Shown here: positions 58,967 through 64,000 of the stretch, one piece after another
Layout of the letters: each line of letters begins with the position of its first letter
Numbering within the stretch: the first letter of the stretch is position 1
Source of the DNA: Scylla paramamosain
Taxonomy: Eukaryota; Arthropoda; Malacostraca; Decapoda; Portunidae
DNA: 64,000 bases
NCBI RefSeq assembly: GCF_035594125.1
Contig: NC_087191.1
Coordinates: 1,240,001 to 1,304,000 of the forward strand
Reading direction: 5' to 3'
Notes under the pieces: generated by a model
The model's database searches: none
The model's input: the letters and a program-made list of their open reading frames with translations, nothing else
What the model was told of the DNA's origin: nothing
Made by a program: the position numbers and the translations under genes

Positions 58967-59857
58967 GACCAGTACTCTTCATAATATACATTAATGATAT
59001 TGAAGGGATAAACTGCAAAATAAGTAAATTTGCAGACGAGACCAAAATAACAAGTAGAGTAACGTCTGTGTCACAATGGCAGGAACTGCAGTGTGACCTC
59101 AATAAACTAACAAGCTGGGCAAAAAAATGGCAGAAGTGATTCAATATAGAAAAGTGTAAAATTCTACATATCGGAAGCAACAATGTTCAGGCGAGATATG
59201 TAATGAATAACATGCCACTGTCAAGTGCTGATAAAGAAAAAGATCTTGGTGTCGTTGTGTCAAACGACCTAAAGCCGAGTCAACACTGCACAGAAACAGT
59301 AAAGATGGCAAATAAATTAGTAGGGTTCATTGGAAGAACCTTTGAATTTAAATCAGAAAACGTTATACTTGCCTTATATAATTCACTGGTGCGCCCTCAT
59401 CTAGAATACTGTGTACAGTTCTGGTCACCATATTACAAAAAAGACATTGAAAAACTAGAAAAGATACAGCGCAGAGTCACAAAGATGATTCCAAGATTGC
59501 GCAATAAGCCGTATGAGGAACGACTGAAAGAACTAAACCTATTTAGTTTAACAAAGCGCAGGATAAGAGGAGACCTAATTGAAGTGTTCATAATTTTCAA
59601 AGGATATAGTAACATTGATGCACATAAATATTTTACCACTGATCATTCTAACCTAACAAGAAATAATGGATTCTAATATTATACTCAAGCGTTTTAAATC
59701 CCACGAGGCCAAACATTTTTTCTTTAATCGTATAGTAAATATATGGAATAAACTTCCTGCAGAAATTGTGAACAACAATACTATTGAATCATACAAAAAT
59801 AAAATAGACAAATATTTAAAAGCAAATCCCCAACAAGCTCTCTTCTTGTCCGAATAA
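58942..59857 (+). pseudogene. CR1-like A2 RT tail and C-terminus
   Basis: LPQGSVLGPVLFIIYINDIE, KFADETKITSRVTSVSQWQE (FADD reads FADE), LTSWAKKWQK with a stop, then MNNMPLSSADKEKDLGVVVS, ANKLVGFIGRTFEFKSENVI, VRPHLEYCVQFWSPYYKKDI and IPRLRNKPYEERLKELNLFS, ending SE stop at 59857 in another frame. FADE would be a conservative but unusual catalytic change. Confidence 0.75.
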
Positions 59858-60195
59858 TTACTAAATTCACTATTAAACTCTTATTCAACAGACACCATTT
59901 TTAATATAACTTGTATTAACTTTCAGATAGGCGTATAGAGTTCACCGTAGGGTGAATAGTAGAACTTCCTTTCATCCTATCCTATGAAAATTTCCATGTC
60001 AGTTTTTCCATACTGCATGGTACTTTTCCCCAACTATTTCCATGCGAGCGCAAGCTGGAGGGAGTGGTGGGTGGGGAGGAGCCTTCTGCTATGCTGTCCT
60101 GTCTCTCTTCACTGTAGCTAGTTAGAAGTAGTTACCAAACAGCCTTGCAAGGACCAAAAGGTCTGTTGCTGTTTGGCTTTCCTTTGTATTCCTTT

Positions 60196-60240
60196 GTATC
60201 TCCTCCTCCTCCTCCTTCATCATCATCACCTCCTCCTCCT
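60196..60240. repeat. TCC-rich microsatellite ending CR1-like A2
   Basis: TCC units with CATCATCATC in the middle, followed directly by copy C2. Confidence 0.9.
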
Positions 60241-60570
60241 CCCGATAAGTATCGGGACATGATGAAGAAATTTGCTGATAGGAGACGCAAGGTAGCAGTG
60301 TGTGGCATCATTCCCCGATGATGTTGGAGCTGCCATGGTTAAGAAAATGTCAGTTGTAAATCGACAGGTAGAGGCGCTCACTAGGCAGGAAGGAATTATT
60401 TCTTTGATTTGTGGCACCACTTCTGTTCGGACAGATCTTTGTATGCTCGTGATGGCTTACATCTTAACTGTGTGGGGAGGGCGAGGTTAGGTAGAGTTAT
60501 AGGTGAGTGTTTAGCTGACATACCTCGGCCCCCAAAGATAGGGCAAGGGAGCACAGCTGAGGAGGACACA
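60241..60570 (+). pseudogene. CR1-like C2 esterase C-terminal part
   Basis: KYRDMMKKFADRRRKVAVCG then IIPR stop; in other frames VNRQVEALTRQEG, FFDLWHHFCSDRSLY and ARDGLHLNCVGRARLGRVI. The DGLH block and FDLW segment match the last third of the SGNH esterase of copy B (VNLWDDF, PDGLHLNG). The nucleophile Ser and GTND blocks are missing because of 5' truncation. Confidence 0.7.
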
Positions 60571-60779
60571 GCGTAGCCAGTGACGAACTAGTTGCCAATG
60601 TAACTGACAAAGACCATACAGCTCCCGAAACAGAGGAACTACCCAACGTAGATAGGCAGGAAGAGACAGGAGAACCGTCATCGGTGCCAGTGACAAACGC
60701 GCAAGAAACGCAAGAGGAGCTTTTTCACTAAGCGAATCGCGTATCGGACCAGCTAAAAAAGCATGTGAAAACAATGAAA

Positions 60780-61420
60780 GGGTTAACTATATTTTATACG
60801 AATGCTCGAAGCATAATTAAAAAGAGATGAACTCATAGCCTATGCAAGGTCGGAAAATCCTAATATTATTAGCATCACCGAGACATGGCTCAACATCTGT
60901 GACAAACACAATCTCCGAAGCTAATATTCCAGGCTTCAATATGTTTCTTAACTGTAGAGTAAATAGAAGAGGAGGTGGAGTAATAATGTATATAAGAAAT
61001 AACATAAGTGCTATTGAAATCAACAAAGAAAACAGAACAGCCTACGAATCATTATACGTTAAACTCAAAGTAAATAAAAAAAGACATAATAATCGCGACT
61101 ATCTATCGACCTCCTAAAATGACGCCTGATAATGACCAAATGTTATATAACGAACTAGAAACAATACTGAAAACAAAGACGTCCATTATAAGTGGAGATT
61201 TTAACCTATCATATATTAACTGGAAAATATCCGATAGCGAGGGATCCAGATTACTCAAAATTGCGAAAAAACTATATCTGTCTCAGGTTGTAAGAGAATC
61301 CACAGTAGACAATAACATCTTAGATATCGTCTTAGCTTCTGACAGCGGTCTAATAAATACTTGTGAAGTGGGTGAGGTCTTGGCAAACAGCGATCATAAA
61401 AATTATACGATGTAGTATTA
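60780..61420 (+). pseudogene. CR1-like C2 endonuclease
   Basis: Starts FYTNARSII, then ELIAYARSENPNIISITETW with the catalytic Glu, RRGGGVIMYIRNNISAIEIN, a frameshift, IISGDFNLSYINWKI (GDFN intact) and VLANSDHKN (SDH intact). Ends before the linker at 61420; two frameshifts are present. Confidence 0.7.
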
Positions 61421-61429
61421 ACTGTGAGG

Positions 61430-63361
61430 TAAATATGAAAGAAAATGCGCTTTTAGTTCCAAACTATAATAAAGTCAACATACGAGGGCTTAAATTTGGA
61501 TTACAAAGAATAAATTGGCAGTCTTCGCAAATAAAGACATGGAACAGATGTGTTCAGCTTTCACTGACACTCTTCTCGAAACATAGTAAATGGATTCCTC
61601 AAGTAAGAAAACGGATCAATAGCACAAAAAATCCTCAATGGATGATGAACACCATAAAACACATCATCGCCAGGAAAAAGAACCTATATGCTAAATATAA
61701 ACAAACTAAATCTGATAACGATTACAGGCGTTACATTGACATCAAACGATGTTGTGAGAGAGATGAAGTCGAAACGCAACCTTGAAATATACACATCAAA
61801 GCAAGCGAAAACCAATCCTAAAAAGTTTTTTCAATACATTCATAGTAAAAAAATACTGTCAAAGAAAAAATTGAACCCATAAAAGATAATAATAACGAAC
61901 TTGTTAGTGACTGCAGTGATATGGCAACGATTCTAAATAACTTTTTTCACAGCGTGTTTATCACGGAAGACATTTCGTCCTTGCCAACTACGATCAGTAT
62001 GTTTAGAGGGTCCGAAAACGAAAAGCTAATAATAGGTGAAATAAGCGAAGACGATATAGCCAAATACCTGCGTAACCTTGACCCCTATAAAAGCACAGGT
62101 GCTGACAGACTATCAACCAGGTTATTAAGAGAATGCCAAGAAGAACTTGTGTTACCCCTAAAATTGCTCTTCAATAGATCGTTGCAGCAATCGTACCGAC
62201 TCACTGGAAATGTGCAAATGTCACACAGATATTCAAGAAAGGTAGCAAAAGCGAAACTGGTAACTACAGACCAATCAGTCTCACCTCGGTAGTTATAAGA
62301 AAAATACTAAGAGACAAAATCACTTCCTTCCTTGACGACCACAAACTGATATTAGACACTCAGCATGGATTCCGGAACATGTTTAACTAATCTCCTAGAA
62401 TTTTTTAATTACATATTCTCTAATTATGATATGATTAGCGAGCTCCATCTCACATAATCCATCTATATTTCAGGAAAGCGTTTGATACCGTACCACACAG
62501 ACGCCTCCTAATTAAACTGAAAGCTCACGGAATGGGAGAGCAGTTGTGTGGTTGGATTGAAAGTTGGCTAATAAATAGAAAACAACGAGTAGTTATAAAT
62601 GGAGAAGCTTCCGACTGGCTTCAAGTTACGAGTGGTGTCCCCCAAGGTTCAGTTTTGGGTCCGTTACTTTTATTTATTTAGATTTAGATAACCTTAGTAG
62701 CTGGAGCGGCTAAAGGCCGTTAAATTTTAAATGGAGATAAATGCATAATGGAGATAAATGCAAAGTAATGCACATCGGTCAGAACAATGTAAAATATAAT
62801 TATAAATTACATGACAAAATTTAATAAAAGTTACTGAAGAGAAGGACCTGGGGGTATTAGTAACAAATGACTTCAAATGTGCAACGCAGTGTTTGGCCGC
62901 GAGTCGTAAAGCAAACACTGTCTTAGGATTTATTGCGCGTAATTTTGATTGTAAAACACCCGAAGTCATAACGCGTCTATATACGTCATTAGTGAGACCG
63001 CATTTAGAATATGCGGTTCAGTTCTGGTCTCCATGCTATCAGAAAAACATTAAGAAATTGGAGAGCGTGCAAAGACGAGCAACCAAACTAATCCCAGAAA
63101 TACGTGGTCTGTCATGATGAACGTCTAAAAAGATTAGATACGTTTTCTCTTAGAGATTGTCACATCCGAGGTGATCTCATCCAAACGTTCAAAATACTTA
63201 AGAATATAGATAAAATAGATTACAAAAATCTCTTTCAGCTGTCGCAATCAGTAACAAGAAGTAACGGCTTGAAACTTAAAGGACAGCGATGTAATACTGA
63301 TTTGCGAAGAAACTTTTTTAACGTAAGAGTAGTTGAATGTTGGAATAAGTTGTTGGAATAA
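61430..63361 (+). pseudogene. CR1-like C2 linker, reverse transcriptase and C-terminus
   Basis: Linker: NPQWMMNTIKHIIARKKNLY. RT: ISEDDIAKYLRNLDPYKSTG, ADRLSTRLLRECQEELVLPL, NYRPISLTSV, frame breaks, SGVPQGSVLGPLL. Then a deletion removes the FADD strand and joins to LDNLSSWSG. C-terminus: MAASRKANTVLGFIARNFDC, LVRPHLEYAVQFWSPCYQKN, RRATKLIPEIRGLS and HIRGDLIQTFKILKN. Without the FADD block no activity is possible. Confidence 0.75.
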
Positions 63362-63745
63362 GGTACCAGCAGTTACCAGGGTCTGTAGTGCAAGTTAATA
63401 CGGCGGCTACCTTCAAAACTTAATTAGATAAGTTTTATAAATAAAATGGTTTCCGATTTTTTTTTTTTTTTTTTTTTTTTTGCGATAGCAGTAGTCACAG
63501 TAGGTCTCTTCTTTTTCCCATCTTTCCTATATAAATTTCCCCGATTGTTCCTCTCAGCAATCGGGGTGAACTTTTCGTTTTATTTCTTGCCGGGTAACGC
63601 CGGAGGGAGTGGTGGGTGGGGAGGAGGTTCTTCTGTTCTATCCTTGCCTCCTGCTAAGTATATAGCTTATTATAGATGTAGTATAGTGAACGAGTGACCT
63701 CGTCATAGGTCGCAAGGCTTCCTGTCAATCGTCTTTCCTATGTAT

Positions 63746-63802
63746 TCCTCCTCCTCCTCCTCCTCCTCCTCCTCCTCCTCCTCCATCATCTCCTCCTCCT
63801 CA
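63746..63802. repeat. TCC-rich microsatellite ending CR1-like C2
   Basis: About 13 TCC units, then CATCATC and four more TCC. Confidence 0.95.
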
Positions 63803-63858
63803 CTCTTACTACAAGCCCAGGACGTGACGGGTGAGGCGAGACGTGGTGGAAGGGCATG

Positions 63859-63912
63859 GCGTGGTGGTGGTGGTGGTGGTGGTGGTGGTGGTGGTGGTGG
63901 CGGCGGTGGTGA
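63859..63912. repeat. (GTG)n microsatellite
   Basis: About 16 GTG units in the G-rich last 150 bp of the window. The remaining sequence has no supported gene. Confidence 0.9.
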
Positions 63913-64000
63913 CGTGCTTCCTCGCGTGGCTTCAACAGATAACTGTTGAAGACAAGTGTAGCGAACGTCGGGGCTTGTGTCGGGAGTTCTGAGCACGGCT

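Larger units (their letters stand above)
58324..60195 (+). mobile_element. CR1-like element A2, internally deleted
   Basis: Close relative of A1. It begins in the endonuclease (SRKIILGL ... YRRKTL; then LIADICCVNNCIIM), loses the middle between IRCF and LPQGSVLGPV at about 58948 (a deletion of the RT fingers and palm start), and retains the RT tail, C-terminus and 3' UTR, ending GTTTGGCTTTCCTTTGTATT. TCC repeats follow. Confidence 0.85.
60241..63745 (+). mobile_element. CR1-like element C2
   Basis: Starts within the esterase ORF, continues through endonuclease (60780-61415), linker, RT with a deletion of the FADD region (at about 62675), C-terminus and 3' UTR (63370-63745). The same 3' UTR follows C1, so the two are one subfamily. 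Ends TTTCCTATGTATTCCTCC. Confidence 0.85.

Overview
The window looks like accessory, repeat-choked DNA from an invertebrate nuclear genome, most likely a decapod crustacean (crab or shrimp). This is inferred from very long dinucleotide microsatellites (above all TA), CR1-like, Penelope-like and jockey-superfamily retroelements, and exons resembling a crustacean variant ionotropic receptor (IR). No bacterial, phage or organelle genes were seen. All gene identities come from reading motifs; no database search was possible.

Region 1-37.1 kb is dominated by one non-LTR retrotransposon family, here called the T element. It has about 240 bp of 5' leader, one EN-RT reading frame (endonuclease motifs GDFN and SDH, RT motif YADD), a roughly 100-bp 3' UTR and poly(A). 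Near-full copies lie at 6.40-9.35 (+), 11.93-14.97 (+, decayed), 24.31-27.58 (-) and 33.94-37.12 kb (-). Fragments and older relatives fill much of the rest. T ends very often abut (TA)n tracts. Interspersed are a hAT-type MITE with a perfect 8-bp target duplication (19.26-19.70), a 675-bp long-TIR element with TA flanks (27.72-28.40), candidate solo LTRs, a small helix-turn-helix ORF (21.87) and a degenerate Penelope-like element with RT and GIY-YIG remains (31.8-33.3).

Region 37.4-44.5 kb holds the only host-gene candidate: four exons, phase-compatible at every junction, encoding the signal peptide, N-terminal region and start of the ligand-binding domain of a variant ionotropic receptor. 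The model uses one GC-AG intron. Its third intron contains T elements, one nested inside another, and two giant TA tracts. The channel part is not in the window.

Region 45.4-48.35 kb (-) is a frameshifted Ty3/gypsy-class LTR element with the order gag-like / integrase / RT / RNase H. Integrase upstream of RT is the arrangement known from Gmr1-like elements.

Region 48.35-63.75 kb is a head-to-tail train of five CR1-like copies, all on +, in the order A1-B-C1-A2-C2. Each ends in a TCC-rich microsatellite and the next begins at that tract. Copy B is the most complete: it has a 5' leader with two 88/89-bp tandem duplications, an SGNH-esterase ORF that runs in frame into the endonuclease, RT with FADD, and a 3' UTR. 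Nearly every retroelement ORF here carries stops, frameshifts or damaged catalytic boxes, so they are annotated as pseudogenes or mobile-element fragments.
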